Assembly (NCBI RefSeq): GCF_001879715.1
Contig: NZ_MNBW01000009.1
Span: 124,001-188,000 of the forward strand
DNA length: 64,000 nucleotides
Source of the DNA: Nioella nitratireducens
GTDB taxonomy: Bacteria; Pseudomonadota; Alphaproteobacteria; Rhodobacterales; Rhodobacteraceae
Direction of reading: 5' to 3'
Position numbers and translations under genes: made by a program. Below are positions 54,687-63,600 of the stretch, piece by piece. The first letter of the stretch is position 1; each line of letters begins with the position of its first letter. The notes under the pieces are model-generated. The model saw only the letters and a program-made list of their open reading frames with translations. It was not told where the DNA came from and did no database searches.

Positions 54687-55136
54687 TTGGACGCCCTGTT
54701 CGCCAGCTACACGGAAGCCGCCCCGGATGGGCGGCTTTTTTGCCGGGGCACGGGCGTGGCGTTGAACGGGCAGGGGGTGCTGATCCTCGGGGCCTCCGGG
54801 CGGGGCAAGACCCGGCTGGCATTCGAGCTCTTGGCGCTTGGGGCCGACCTGTTGGCCGATGATGGCGTGTGGCTGGATGGCGAAAATCGCCTGATCCGCC
54901 CCGACACCGCCCCCGCCCTGATCGAAGCGCGCGGGGTGGGGCTGTTGCGCGCCCGCCCGATCCAAAGGGCCCAGTTGGTGCTGGTGGTCAATCTTGACCG
55001 GGCCGACCCCGACCGCCTGCCCCCGCGACGAGAGGTCGCCGCGCCGGGCGGTGCGGTTCCATTGATCCTTGGGCGGGATCACCCTTTTCTGGCGCCTGTC
55101 TTGCACCATCTATTGCAAAACGGACGGGCGGAGTAA
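54687..55136 (+). CDS. hprK: short HPr kinase/phosphatase
   Basis: A 149-residue protein with only the C-terminal catalytic domain of HprK, as usual in alphaproteobacteria; the N-terminal domain of Firmicute HprK (about 310 residues) is missing. Walker A is [11 protein letters not shown] (35-42), followed by [13 protein letters not shown] with the catalytic acidic pair. It should phosphorylate HPr on serine. The start is TTG three bases after chvG. rapZ and PTS genes follow. Confidence 0.88.
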   Translation: MDALFASYTEAAPDGRLFCRGTGVALNGQGVLILGASGRGKTRLAFELLALGADLLADDGVWLDGENRLIRPDTAPALIEARGVGLLRARPIQRAQLVLVVNLDRADPDRLPPRREVAAPGGAVPLILGRDHPFLAPVLHHLLQNGRAE

Positions 55137-55140
55137 CGCG

Positions 55141-56040
55141 ATGAATAACGAAGACCACCCACGCGATGAAGAGGCGGCCCGCGTTGTCTTTGTCTCGGGT
55201 CCGTCCGGGGCCGGGCGCTCGACCGCGATCAAGGCGCTGGAGGATCTGGGGTTCGAGACCATCGACAACCTGCCGCTCAGCCTGCTGCCGCGCCTGTTGG
55301 ACGGACCGCCGCCGTCGCGCCCGCTGGCCTTGGGCACCGATCCGCGCAATCGGGACTATAGCGCGCAGGCCGTGATCGCAGCGGTCGATCGGCTGACGGC
55401 GGACCCCGATATCCTTGCGGATCTGGTTTATCTGGATTGCGCGACAGAGGTGCTGGTGCGCCGCTATTCCGAGACCCGCCGCCGCCATCCGCTGGCACCC
55501 GAGGACAGGCCGATCCTTGGTATCGAGTTGGAACAGGACCTGCTGGCCCCGGTGCGGGCGCGGGCGGGTATCCTGATCGACACCTCCGAGATGACACCGC
55601 ACGATCTGCGCGCCGAAGTGCAGCGCTGGTTCGCGCCGGACGGGCAGACGCTGGCCCTGTCGGTGCAGAGCTTTTCCTACAAGCGGGGCCTGCCGACCGG
55701 GGCCGATCTGGTGTTCGATTGCCGGTTCCTGCGCAATCCCTACTGGAACCCCGATCTGCGCAGTCTGGATGGGCGCGATGGCCCCGTGGTCGACTACATC
55801 ACCGACGATCCGCGCTTTCATGCGTTCCTTGAACAGGTCACGACATTGGTCGAAACCCTGCTGCCCGCCTATCAGGACGAGGGCAAGGCGCATCTGACGG
55901 TTGCCTTCGGGTGCACCGGCGGGCAACACCGGTCGGTTGCCGTAACGGAAAAACTGGCCGCCCATCTTGCGCGCGCCGGGTGGCAGGTGTCTAAGAGACA
56001 CAGGGAGATTGAACGCCGGGGAGCGACCCGCGCGCCGTAA
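55141..56040 (+). CDS. rapZ: RapZ-type nucleotide-binding protein
   Basis: RNase adapter-like P-loop protein (YvcJ/RapZ family), 299 residues. The P-loop reads GPSGAGRS (20-27): the usual lysine is Arg26. The family motifs [69 protein letters not shown] and [15 protein letters not shown] are all present. In E. coli it controls glmS through small RNAs; it may have another role here. Starts five bases after hprK. Confidence 0.92.
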   Translation: MNNEDHPRDEEAARVVFVSGPSGAGRSTAIKALEDLGFETIDNLPLSLLPRLLDGPPPSRPLALGTDPRNRDYSAQAVIAAVDRLTADPDILADLVYLDCATEVLVRRYSETRRRHPLAPEDRPILGIELEQDLLAPVRARAGILIDTSEMTPHDLRAEVQRWFAPDGQTLALSVQSFSYKRGLPTGADLVFDCRFLRNPYWNPDLRSLDGRDGPVVDYITDDPRFHAFLEQVTTLVETLLPAYQDEGKAHLTVAFGCTGGQHRSVAVTEKLAAHLARAGWQVSKRHREIERRGATRAP

Positions 56041-56058
56041 GGGGCAAGGAAGCAGAAC

Positions 56059-56451
56059 GTGATCGGCATCGTGATCGTGGCACATGGAGGTCTTGCGCGA
56101 GAGCTGCAAAATGCCGTCGAGCACGTGGTCGGCCAGCAGTCCGGTATGCTGTCCATTTCCATCGGCGCCGAGGATGACCGTGGCCGCCGCCAACGCGAGA
56201 TCTGCGATGCCGCCGACGCGGTGGATACTGGCGATGGCGTGGTCGTGGTCACCGATATGTTCGGCGGCTCGCCCTCCAACCTGTCGCTGCGGGCCTGCCG
56301 CCCCTCGAATCGCAAGATCCTGACGGGGGTGAACCTGCCGATGCTGGTCAAACTCGCCAAATCGCGGAACCTGCCGGTCGATGAGGCCGTCGCCCGCGCC
56401 ACCGAAGCCGGTCGGCGCTATATCAACAGCTTCGACGGAGCCCCGGAATGA
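56059..56451 (+). CDS. PTS EIIA component, mannose type
   Basis: A 130-residue cytosolic phosphocarrier protein (PtsM/ManX-like EIIA). The phosphorylated His9 is in IVIVAHGGLARELQNAVEHVV, and GDGVVVVTDMFGGSPSNLSL closes the site. GTG start with AAGGAAG upstream. No EIIB or EIIC is nearby, so it is regulatory rather than for sugar transport. Its stop overlaps the start of HPr by four bases. Confidence 0.9.
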   Translation: MIGIVIVAHGGLARELQNAVEHVVGQQSGMLSISIGAEDDRGRRQREICDAADAVDTGDGVVVVTDMFGGSPSNLSLRACRPSNRKILTGVNLPMLVKLAKSRNLPVDEAVARATEAGRRYINSFDGAPE

Positions 56452-56726
56452 GTGATGGCGTGACCCGCGACCTGAAGATCGAGAATGTCAAAGGACTGCA
56501 TGCCCGGGCGTCCGCCAAGTTCGTGGAAGTGGTGGAAGATCATGACGCAACGGCAACCGTTCGCAAGGATGGGCTAAGTGCCGCTGGCGACTCGATCATG
56601 GGGCTTTTGATGTTGGCAGCCTCTCAGGGAACCACTATTGAGGTCGAAACGAACGGGCCAGACGCCGACAAGCTGATGGACGCCCTGTCGGTCTTGGTCG
56701 CAGACAAATTTGGCGAAGGCATGTAG
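56448..56726 (+). CDS. ptsH: phosphocarrier protein HPr
   Basis: A 92-residue phosphocarrier. His18 in VKGLHARASAKFV is the EI target; Ser49 in AGDSIMGLLML is the likely HprK target. The rest follows the usual HPr fold. Translation is coupled to EIIA by an ATGA overlap. EI (ptsI/ptsP) is not in the window. Together with hprK and EIIA it forms a regulatory PTS linked to ChvGI. Confidence 0.94.
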   Translation: MSDGVTRDLKIENVKGLHARASAKFVEVVEDHDATATVRKDGLSAAGDSIMGLLMLAASQGTTIEVETNGPDADKLMDALSVLVADKFGEGM

Positions 56727-56760
56727 GCTGAGACAGGGGAAAGAAAAAGGTAGGGAAGAG

Positions 56761-57663
56761 GTGACCGACGTCACGACGCCCAATCACCGGCGCCAAGGCC
56801 AGCCGGTGCAAACCCAATCCCCGGCCGTCTATGACCGCCGGAGTTTGACCTATGCCAACTCCTTCGACTCGCCGTTGCGGTCGACCTTGATCCGGGCGAT
56901 GGAGTGGTTCAGCGGCAAGATCACCATTATCCGTCGCGTTCGCGAATTCGAACGCCGGGGGGCACCGCTGGGGCAGGCGTTCTGGCCTGCGACCATGGAT
57001 GTCATGGGCATCGAGCTGCAAACGCCCGCGCATCAATTGGATCGCATCCCGTCCGAAGGGCCGGTGGTCTTTGTCGCAAACCACCCGCACGGGCTGGTCG
57101 ATGGCATGATCCTGGCCGACCTGATCGGACGGCGGCGCGATGATTATCGCATTCTTACGCGTTCGCTGCTGACCGGCATCGACGAAAGCGCGGCGAGTTA
57201 CATGATCCCCGTGCCGTTCCCGCACCAGCCCGATGCGCAGCGCGAGATGATCCGTATGCGTTCGGCCGCCATGGCCCATCTGGAAGAGAAGGGGTTGATT
57301 GCCCTGTTTCCCTCTGGGGTCGTGGCGACGTCCGAGTCGGCGTTTGGTCCGGTGATCGAGGCAGAGTGGAACGTGTTCACCGCCAAGATGATCCGCAAAT
57401 CCGGGGCGACCATCGTGCCCTGTTTTTTCCAGGGCACCAACTCTCGCGCCTACCAGATTGCCAACCGCATCTCGCCGACATTGCGGCAGGGGCTGTTGCT
57501 GCACGAGGTGGTCAAGAGCTTCGACAAGCCGCAGGCCCCGATCATCGGCCATCCCATCACCCCCGATGAATGGGAAGAGCCGATCAAGGCGCCTCGCAAG
57601 TTCATGGCGCGGTTGCGCGAACACACGCTGTCGCTGAAAGCCGATCCCGACAAGACAATCTGA
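56761..57663 (+). CDS. PlsC-type acyltransferase
   Basis: A 300-residue putative 1-acyl-sn-glycerol-3-phosphate or lysophospholipid acyltransferase. The HX4D motif is in VVFVANHPHGLVDGMI (His and Asp as the catalytic pair), with the glycerophosphate-binding region GLIALFPSGVVATS and VPCFFQGTNSRAY. GTG 56761 is preferred over an earlier in-frame ATG within ptsH; GGGAAGAG precedes it. It follows ptsH closely, so it is probably the last gene of the chvI transcript. Confidence 0.8.
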   Translation: MTDVTTPNHRRQGQPVQTQSPAVYDRRSLTYANSFDSPLRSTLIRAMEWFSGKITIIRRVREFERRGAPLGQAFWPATMDVMGIELQTPAHQLDRIPSEGPVVFVANHPHGLVDGMILADLIGRRRDDYRILTRSLLTGIDESAASYMIPVPFPHQPDAQREMIRMRSAAMAHLEEKGLIALFPSGVVATSESAFGPVIEAEWNVFTAKMIRKSGATIVPCFFQGTNSRAYQIANRISPTLRQGLLLHEVVKSFDKPQAPIIGHPITPDEWEEPIKAPRKFMARLREHTLSLKADPDKTI

Positions 57664-57677
57664 ACGTCCCCGCTATC

Positions 57678-57702
57678 GGGTGCCGGGCGTGTCCCGGTGC
57701 CC
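57678..57702. terminator. hairpin between convergent acyltransferase and hbd
   Basis: GGGTGCCGGG and CCCGGTGCCC can pair over ten positions with two G-U pairs around a CGTGT loop. It lies just behind the acyltransferase stop. No clear T run. Confidence 0.4.
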
Positions 57703-57753
57703 CCCGCACCTCGCATGGGCATGGGGGCTGCCCAGATGGAAGAGGCGCGTGTG

Positions 57754-58629
57754 TCAGCGCGTGGGAACAGGTGTCTCGCCACGGTAGTCGTAGAAGCCGC
57801 GCTGAGTCTTGCGGCCAAGCCAGCCGGCCTCGACATATTTGGTCAACAGCGGGCAGGGGCGATACTTGGTGTCGGCCAGACCGTCATGCAACACGTTCAT
57901 GATCGCAAGGCAGGTGTCGAGGCCGATGAAATCGGCCAGTTCCAGCGGCCCCATCGGGTGGTTCGCGCCCAGCTTCATCGCTTCGTCAATCGACTTCACG
58001 TTGCCGACACCTTCGTAAAGGGTATAGACCGCCTCGTTGATCATCGGCATCAGGATGCGGTTGACGATGAAGGCCGGAAAATCTTCGGCGCTGGAGGCGG
58101 TCTTGCCGATCCGATCGACCACGGCGAGGCAGGATTTATACGTCTCTTCATCGGTGGCGATGCCGCGGATCAGTTCCACCAATTGCATCACCGGCACCGG
58201 GTTCATGAAGTGGAACCCCATGAATTTTTCCGGCCGGTCTGTGCGGCTGGCCAACCGCGTGATCGAGATCGACGACGTGTTCGAGGTGAGGATGGTGTGC
58301 GGCTTGAGATGTGGCAGCAGGTCTTCGAAGATCGCCTGCTTGACGGTTTCCCGCTCGGTCGCGGCCTCGATGATCAGGTCGCAGGGGCCAAGGTCGGTCA
58401 GGGTCAGGGTGGTCTTGATCCGGGCCAGCGAGGCGGCCTTTTCCTCGGCGCTGATCTTTTCGCGGCTGACCTGCCGGTCGAGGTTACGCTCGATCAGGGA
58501 CATTGCCTTGTCGATGCTGTCCTGCGAGATGTCCGTCATCAGAACATCGTAACCGGCCAGCGCGCAGACATGGGCGATGCCGTTGCCCATCTGACCTGCG
58601 CCCACGATCCCGATCTTCTGAATGTCCAT
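57754..58629 (-). CDS. hbd: 3-hydroxybutyryl-CoA dehydrogenase
   Basis: NAD(P)-dependent enzyme interconverting acetoacetyl-CoA and 3-hydroxybutyryl-CoA. The 291 residues begin IQKIGIVGAGQMGNGIAHVCALAGYDVLMTD, the Rossmann fold. The segment SNTSSISITRLA and the catalytic HFMNPVPVMQLVE are present, and the C-terminal domain has GFIVNRILMPMINEA and NHPMGPLELADFIGLDTCLAIM. It may serve polyhydroxybutyrate turnover or the ethylmalonyl-CoA route. GAGGGACGGG precedes the ATG. Confidence 0.94.
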   Translation of the reverse strand: MDIQKIGIVGAGQMGNGIAHVCALAGYDVLMTDISQDSIDKAMSLIERNLDRQVSREKISAEEKAASLARIKTTLTLTDLGPCDLIIEAATERETVKQAIFEDLLPHLKPHTILTSNTSSISITRLASRTDRPEKFMGFHFMNPVPVMQLVELIRGIATDEETYKSCLAVVDRIGKTASSAEDFPAFIVNRILMPMINEAVYTLYEGVGNVKSIDEAMKLGANHPMGPLELADFIGLDTCLAIMNVLHDGLADTKYRPCPLLTKYVEAGWLGRKTQRGFYDYRGETPVPTR

Positions 58630-58809
58630 GTCCCGTCCCTCCGATCAGTGTTTTCGCGCGCACCATAGGCGTCCGGTGGCGGGGCAGACAAGCGCAAACG
58701 GTGCGTCGGTTTGTTCGAAAAATCCCGGCAAACTTGCCGTTTAGCCTTTTGGCAACGGGTGCCGCCCAAGCTGGACACGGGTGAGTCGAACTATGGGTGG
58801 AGCAAGCTG

Positions 58810-59631
58810 ATGAGCTATGCACAAACGGGGCATGGCCCCCTTGATTATCAACCGTGCCAGTATGACGGATCGCCGATGACGTTCCGGGGGCCAAAGGCGG
58901 GGCTGGATCAGTCTTTCGTGCTGTGTCTGGGCGGGTCGGAAACCTTCGGGAAATTCACGCCAGAGCCCTATCCCGACCAACTGGCCAAGGTGCTTGGTCG
59001 GCGCGTGGTGAACATGGGTGCGATGAACGCGGGCGTTGACCTGTTGCTATATGACGCCGCGATCACCGGCGCCGCCGCGCGGGCCGAAGCGGTGGTGCTG
59101 CAACTGCCGGGCGCGGCCAATCTGAGCAACCGTTTCTTCACAGTGCATCCACGCCGCAACGACAGGTTTGTAAAGGCTTCGACCATGCTGCGCACGATCT
59201 ATCGCGAGGTGGATTTTACCGAGTTTCATTTTACGCGCCACATGTTGACCGCGTTGCGGCGCCGGTCCGAGGACCGGTTTTCCATTATCCTGCAAGAGTT
59301 ACGAGAGGCGTGGCAGGCGCGGATGATCCGGGTTCTGTCGCAGATCGAGGTGCCGGTGCACCTGCTGTGGTTGTCGCAGCGGGCACCGGACGATGACCCG
59401 CTTGGCGGCGACGATCTGGGGGACGATCCGCTTTTCGTGGACGGGGAGATGCTGGACACGGTGGCACGCCACGCGGCCAGCACCAGCGTATGCGTCACGC
59501 CCACGGATGCGCGGGCCCCGGCGCAGCGCGGCATGTATTTCGGACGCGGAGAGGACGAAGCCGCGCGGCTGATGCCGGGACCGGCCGATCATGCGCGGGT
59601 GGCCGGGCAACTGGCGGCGGTGCTGACATGA
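58810..59631 (+). CDS. DUF6473-like roseobacter family protein
   Basis: A 273-residue protein that matches the DUF6473 pattern I know from Rhodobacterales: GPLDYQPCQYDGSPMTFRGP, VLCLGGSETFGKF, VNMGAMNAGVDLLLYD, LPGAANLSNRFFTVHPRRNDRFVKAS, REVDFTEFHFTRHML. The G-G-S-E-T segment recalls SGNH-type hydrolases, but a catalytic triad is not certain. The function is unknown; the restricted distribution suggests a surface or glycan role. GGAG precedes ATG 58810. A strong terminator ends it. Confidence 0.75.
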   Translation: MSYAQTGHGPLDYQPCQYDGSPMTFRGPKAGLDQSFVLCLGGSETFGKFTPEPYPDQLAKVLGRRVVNMGAMNAGVDLLLYDAAITGAAARAEAVVLQLPGAANLSNRFFTVHPRRNDRFVKASTMLRTIYREVDFTEFHFTRHMLTALRRRSEDRFSIILQELREAWQARMIRVLSQIEVPVHLLWLSQRAPDDDPLGGDDLGDDPLFVDGEMLDTVARHAASTSVCVTPTDARAPAQRGMYFGRGEDEAARLMPGPADHARVAGQLAAVLT

Positions 59632-59661
59632 AAAAGGCCCGCCGGGTCGGGCGGGCCTTTT
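59632..59661. terminator. bidirectional terminator between DUF6473 gene and etfA
   Basis: AAAAGGCCCGCC (59632-59643) pairs perfectly with GGCGGGCCTTTT (59650-59661) over 12 bp, with a GGGTCG loop. A-rich on one side and T-rich on the other, it works for both converging genes. Confidence 0.88.
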
Positions 59662-59682
59662 GCGAAGGTGATGTCGTGGGGC

Positions 59683-60612
59683 TCAGCCGAGCTTTTCGGT
59701 GAGGGCCGGCACAGCGGTGAAGAGGTCGGCAACCAGGCCGTAATCGGCGACCTGGAAAATCGGGGCCTCTTCGTCCTTGTTGATCGCGACGATGATCTTG
59801 GAGTCCTTCATCCCCGCGAGGTGCTGGATCGCACCCGAGATGCCGACCGCTATGTACAGGTCGGGGGCGACCACCTTGCCGGTCTGGCCCACCTGCCAGT
59901 CGTTCGGCGCAAAGCCCGAATCGACAGCGGCGCGCGAGGCCCCGACGGCGGCACCAAGCTTGTCGGCAAGTGCTTCGATGATCTTGAAGTCCTCTTCCGA
60001 GCCGACGCCACGCCCACCCGACACGACGATGCCAGCACTGGTCAGCTCGGGGCGGTCGCTTTCGGCCACCTTGTCTTCAACCCATTGAGACAGCGCCGGA
60101 CTATCTGCCGCACCGATGGTCTCGATCGGCGCTGCCGCCTGCTCGCCCGCTGCATCGAAGGTCGAGGTCCGGAAGCTGATAACCTTCTTTTCATCTTTCG
60201 AGCGCACGGTCTGCACCGCGTTGCCCGCGTAGATCGGGCGCTCGAACGTGTTGGCGTCCACAACACCGGAGGCATCGGAAATCACCATCGCGTCCAGCAG
60301 CGCCGCGACGCGCGGCAGCACGTTCTTGGCATCCGTTGTAGCGGGTGCCACGATGTGTTCGTAGTCGCCAGCCAGCGACACGATCAGCGCCGCAGTCGGT
60401 TCCGCCAGACGGTGACCGAGCGAGGCATCTTCGGCGACCAGCACCTTGGCCACGCCGTCGATCTTGGCGGCGGCCTCACCGGCTGCGGCGGCAGACGCGC
60501 CGGCGCACAGAACGGTCACGTCGCCCAGTTTGGACGCGGCGGTCACGGCCTTGGCGGTGGCGTCCAGCGCCAATTCACCATCGGTGACTTCAGCAAGGAG
60601 AAGAACAGCCAT
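59683..60612 (-). CDS. etfA: electron transfer flavoprotein subunit alpha
   Basis: FAD-carrying subunit of ETF, which accepts electrons from acyl-CoA dehydrogenases such as Mcd and passes them to ETF-quinone oxidoreductase. The 309 residues contain [66 protein letters not shown] and [21 protein letters not shown], the FAD-binding region. Its start codon overlaps the etfB stop (TAATG), so the subunits are made together. Confidence 0.97.
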   Translation of the reverse strand: MAVLLLAEVTDGELALDATAKAVTAASKLGDVTVLCAGASAAAAGEAAAKIDGVAKVLVAEDASLGHRLAEPTAALIVSLAGDYEHIVAPATTDAKNVLPRVAALLDAMVISDASGVVDANTFERPIYAGNAVQTVRSKDEKKVISFRTSTFDAAGEQAAAPIETIGAADSPALSQWVEDKVAESDRPELTSAGIVVSGGRGVGSEEDFKIIEALADKLGAAVGASRAAVDSGFAPNDWQVGQTGKVVAPDLYIAVGISGAIQHLAGMKDSKIIVAINKDEEAPIFQVADYGLVADLFTAVPALTEKLG

Positions 60613-61370
60613 TACACAGCCCCCGCTTCTTTGAGTTTGGCCACAAGCTCATCGACAGAGCCCACGATTTCACCGGCCTTGCGGGCCTCGGGCTCGGTCG
60701 TCGAGACGATTTCGAGCCGCGGCGCGACATCGACGCCGTAATCGGCGGCGGTCTTTTCTTCCAAAGGCTTTTTCTTGGCCTTCATGATGTTGGGCAAGCT
60801 CGCATAGCGCGGTTCGTTCAGGCGCAGGTCAACGGTGACGATGGCGGGCATGGTCACGCTGATCGTTTGCAGACCGCCATCCACCTCGCGGGTGACCTTG
60901 GCGCCATCGCCGTCGATTTCGAGGGCCGAGGCGAAGGTGGCTTGCGACCAACCCAAAAGTGCCGACAGCATCTGGCCGGTGGCGTTCATGTCGTTGTCGA
61001 TCGCCTGCTTACCGCAGAGCACGAGGCCGGGCGCCTCTTCTTCGACAACCTTGGCAAGGATCTTGGCGACGGCGAGCGGTTCGATATCGGTGTGCACGTC
61101 ATCGGCAGCGACGACCAGAATGGCGCGGTCCGCGCCCATGGCCAACGCCGTGCGCAGGGTTTCCTGGCTCTGTTTCACGCCAATCGAGACGGCGATAACC
61201 TCGTCGGCCTTGCCCGCTTCCTTCAAGCGGATCGCCTCTTCAACGGCAATCTCGTCAAACGGGTTCATCGACATCTTCACATTCGCCAGATCGACCCCGC
61301 TCCCGTCCGCCTTCACGCGAACTTTCACGTTGTAGTCGATCACGCGTTTGACCGGTACGAGTACCTTCAT
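60612..61370 (-). CDS. etfB: electron transfer flavoprotein subunit beta
   Basis: AMP-binding beta subunit of ETF, 252 residues. It begins [19 protein letters not shown], with [18 protein letters not shown], then [26 protein letters not shown]. The docking segment for partner dehydrogenases is around [21 protein letters not shown]. The start at 61370 has AGGAGAG. A long non-coding region lies upstream. Confidence 0.97.
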   Translation of the reverse strand: MKVLVPVKRVIDYNVKVRVKADGSGVDLANVKMSMNPFDEIAVEEAIRLKEAGKADEVIAVSIGVKQSQETLRTALAMGADRAILVVAADDVHTDIEPLAVAKILAKVVEEEAPGLVLCGKQAIDNDMNATGQMLSALLGWSQATFASALEIDGDGAKVTREVDGGLQTISVTMPAIVTVDLRLNEPRYASLPNIMKAKKKPLEEKTAADYGVDVAPRLEIVSTTEPEARKAGEIVGSVDELVAKLKEAGAV

Positions 61371-61681
61371 TTCCACGTCTCTCCTGTAATGGCCCCCGAG
61401 GCACGGCCCCGGGAAAGTCATGCTACCCTGCGGTTGTTACCGGTTCGAATCGCGTGATGACAGGTCAAAATCGACGCGTTCGGCCAATTGGACGCCGCGT
61501 TTTTGCCGACAACGGGCTGTTGATGACGGATCGGGGACCAGGGCGGCGCATGGGCAGGTTGGCCCCCGGAAAGGGCCGGTATAGAAAAATGGTCGGGATT
61601 CGGGGGGGCCTGCGGCGCGGGCCGCCGTGATGGCCGGGTGCCCCGCGTTATCCGGGGCACCGAACCCGCCAGAGCAGGCGA
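61371..61681. other. non-coding region upstream of etfBA
   Basis: A 311-bp gap between etfB and the cobalamin adenosyltransferase gene (both minus strand). No protein-coding frame with a start and ribosome binding site was found. The etfBA promoter should lie in its left part. A short T-loop-like match near 61440 is not part of a tRNA. A strong hairpin lies at 61637-61661. Confidence 0.5.
61637..61661 (-). terminator. hairpin after cobalamin adenosyltransferase gene
   Basis: GGTGCCCCG and CGGGGCACC form a perfect 9-bp stem with a 7-base loop, about 20 bases beyond the stop of the minus-strand gene. A T run is missing, so Rho assistance or another role is possible. Confidence 0.45.
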
Positions 61682-62254
61682 TCAACGGTTGGCGCCGGGA
61701 ACCCAGAGCACATCCTTGCGGCCGTCATCGTTGCACAAGCGGGCGGCGACAAAGAACCAGTCGGACAGGCGGTTGAGGTATTTCACCGCCGCCGGGTTCA
61801 CCTGTTCGACGGTCGACAATTCCACGGTCATCCGCTCTGCGCGCCGGGCCACTGTCCGGCACAGGTGCAGATGGGCCGCGGCAGGTGAACCGCCAGGCAG
61901 GATGAAGCTGCGCAGCGGTTCCAGCCGCTCGTTCATGGCGTCTATTTCGGCTTCCAGACGGTCCACCTGAGAGGGCACCATGCGCAGCGGAGGGTAATCT
62001 GCCTCGGCGTCTTTCTGCATATCCGGGCGGCAAAGATCCGCCCCGAGGTCGAACAGGTCGTTCTGGATCGCGGCCAGTTGGGCATCCATGGCGTCCATCA
62101 CGTGCAGCCGGGCCATTCCGAGCGTTGCGTTCAGCTCGTCCACTGTGCCGTAGGCGGTGACGCGGGGCGAGAATTTCTCGACTCGTTCGCCATTTCCAAG
62201 GGCCGTTTGCCCGGTGTCGCCGCTGCGGGTGTAGATCTTGTTCAGAACGACCAT
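61682..62254 (-). CDS. cob(I)yrinic acid a,c-diamide adenosyltransferase, PduO type
   Basis: Makes adenosylcobalamin from cob(I)alamin and ATP. The 190 residues begin with the ATP-binding signature KIYTRSGDTGQTALGNGERV and contain VTAYGTVDELNATLGMAR, FDLGADLC, FILPGGSPAAAHLHLCRTVARRAER and YLNRLSDWFFVAAR. Adenosylcobalamin is needed by methylmalonyl-CoA and ethylmalonyl-CoA mutases, which fits mcl1 and mcd in the same window. GGAGG upstream. Co-transcribed with the twin-TM gene. Confidence 0.95.
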   Translation of the reverse strand: MVVLNKIYTRSGDTGQTALGNGERVEKFSPRVTAYGTVDELNATLGMARLHVMDAMDAQLAAIQNDLFDLGADLCRPDMQKDAEADYPPLRMVPSQVDRLEAEIDAMNERLEPLRSFILPGGSPAAAHLHLCRTVARRAERMTVELSTVEQVNPAAVKYLNRLSDWFFVAARLCNDDGRKDVLWVPGANR

Positions 62255-62257
62255 CCG

Positions 62258-62461
62258 TCAGCCTCCGTAGCCGCGGATCATGACGAAGGCGGTGATCAGG
62301 ATCACGGCCACGAATTGTGCGGCCAGACGCCAGCGCATGATCTTGTTGGCGTTGCGGCGGTTGAAATCGCCGCCGCGGGTAAAGGTGCCGATCCCGAAAA
62401 GCAGGATAATCGCGACCGCCACCGTGGCGATCAGCGCAAGCACGAAGAATGTATTTTCCAT
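62258..62461 (-). CDS. HIG1-like twin-transmembrane protein
   Basis: A 67-residue membrane protein with two helices (FFVLALIATVAVAIILLFGIG and LAAQFVAVILITAFVMI) and the connecting HIG1-type loop FTRGGDFNRRNANKIMRWR. The HIG1 domain is linked to respiratory supercomplex factors in mitochondria and alphaproteobacteria. GGAAAGGAC sets the start. It is three bases upstream of the adenosyltransferase and probably co-transcribed. Confidence 0.8.
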   Translation of the reverse strand: MENTFFVLALIATVAVAIILLFGIGTFTRGGDFNRRNANKIMRWRLAAQFVAVILITAFVMIRGYGG

Positions 62462-62578
62462 GGCGGTCCTTTCCGGGCCCTACCGTCTGGTCTGACGGGC
62501 CCCTGTGCGCGGTCTTTGATCCCTACCTAGGCCGCTGCGGACCAAAAGCGAAGGGAATTTGGGGAAATCGGACTGTGG

Positions 62579-63409
62579 TCATGTGACCCGCCGGGCGAGC
62601 CAGTCAAAAGCGCGGGTCGGCAGAACCCGATCCAGCACGCAGGCCAGTTCCGCCAGCTTGGTAACCCGATAGCGGGGGCGGGGGCGGGGCGATTCGAGGG
62701 CGTGGATCAGTTTGCGCGTCACCGCCGAGGGCGGCACTTCGAGATGTGCCACCGCGCTGCGGCCCTGCGCCTTGGCCAGCATCGTCGTTCTGTAGTCTTC
62801 GGCCCGGACCGAGCCTTCCCAGTCGATCCATTTCTGCATCTGGTGGCCAGAATTTTCGCCGAACCTTGTCGTGATCAGGCCGGGCTGGATCAGGCTGACT
62901 GCGATCCCGGTGTCGTGCAGTTCTTGCCGCAAGCTGTCGGTCAGACCTTCCAGCCCGTGCTTGGTGGCGATGTAGGCGCCGCGCCACGGCACCGCGACAT
63001 AGCCGAAGACCGAGGTGCAGTTCACGATCCGCCCGTGGCCCTGCGCCCGCATCACCGGGACAAGCTGTTGGGTCAGGTCATGCGGGCCGATCAGGTTGGC
63101 CTGAAGGATGGCCTCGAACGCGGCGCGGGGCAGATCCTCGACCAGCCCCGGAATGCCATAGGCGCCATTGTTGTAAAGCGCGTCCAGGCGTCCACCGGTC
63201 GCCTCCAACACCTCGGCTACGGTCGATGCGATGCTGTCGGCGTCTTCGTAGTCGAGGCGCGGGCTGGCAAAACCCTCGGCGCGCAGGCGGTCGCAATCTT
63301 CGGGCTTGCGGCAACTGGCAAAGACCTGCCAGCCGCGGTCGCGCAAGGTATGCGCCGCGTCATGGCCGATACCGGAGGAACAGCCGGTGATGAGGATGCT
63401 GCGGGTCAT
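62579..63409 (-). CDS. short-chain dehydrogenase/reductase
   Basis: An NAD(P)-dependent SDR of 276 residues. The cofactor motif is [18 protein letters not shown], the NNG segment is [11 protein letters not shown], and the catalytic Ser-Tyr-Lys lie in [28 protein letters not shown] 40-residue extension with [19 protein letters not shown] follows, as in many oxidoreductases related to retinol-type SDRs. The substrate is unknown. The start at 63409 is chosen as it begins the cofactor fold. Confidence 0.88.
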   Translation of the reverse strand: MTRSILITGCSSGIGHDAAHTLRDRGWQVFASCRKPEDCDRLRAEGFASPRLDYEDADSIASTVAEVLEATGGRLDALYNNGAYGIPGLVEDLPRAAFEAILQANLIGPHDLTQQLVPVMRAQGHGRIVNCTSVFGYVAVPWRGAYIATKHGLEGLTDSLRQELHDTGIAVSLIQPGLITTRFGENSGHQMQKWIDWEGSVRAEDYRTTMLAKAQGRSAVAHLEVPPSAVTRKLIHALESPRPRPRYRVTKLAELACVLDRVLPTRAFDWLARRVT

Positions 63410-63600
63410 GGGCGGGTCTTCCTGCGCGGGGCGGTCTGGGACAAGGGGTAGGGGCTTCGCAAGACTGGTGCAAGGCTCGGGGCGGCTCCTCCGCCCGGCA
63501 GTTGCGGCACCTTCGGTCGATGACTGGCTGCCCGTATGGACGAGGCGCAGCACATCCCTGCTTTACCAGCCCTCGTGGTTTCGCGTATCACGGATACCAA

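Noticed and set aside
52113-55109. Open frame of about 1,000 codons on the minus strand opposite chvI, chvG and hprK
   Set aside because: Mirror of the strong codon bias of high-GC genes; no ribosome binding site, and the translation is rich in Arg, His, Gln and Pro. The plus-strand genes have clear domains.
61435-61460. T-loop-like sequence CGGTTCGAATC
   Set aside because: No matching acceptor stem, D-arm or anticodon arm can be folded around it, so it is not a tRNA.
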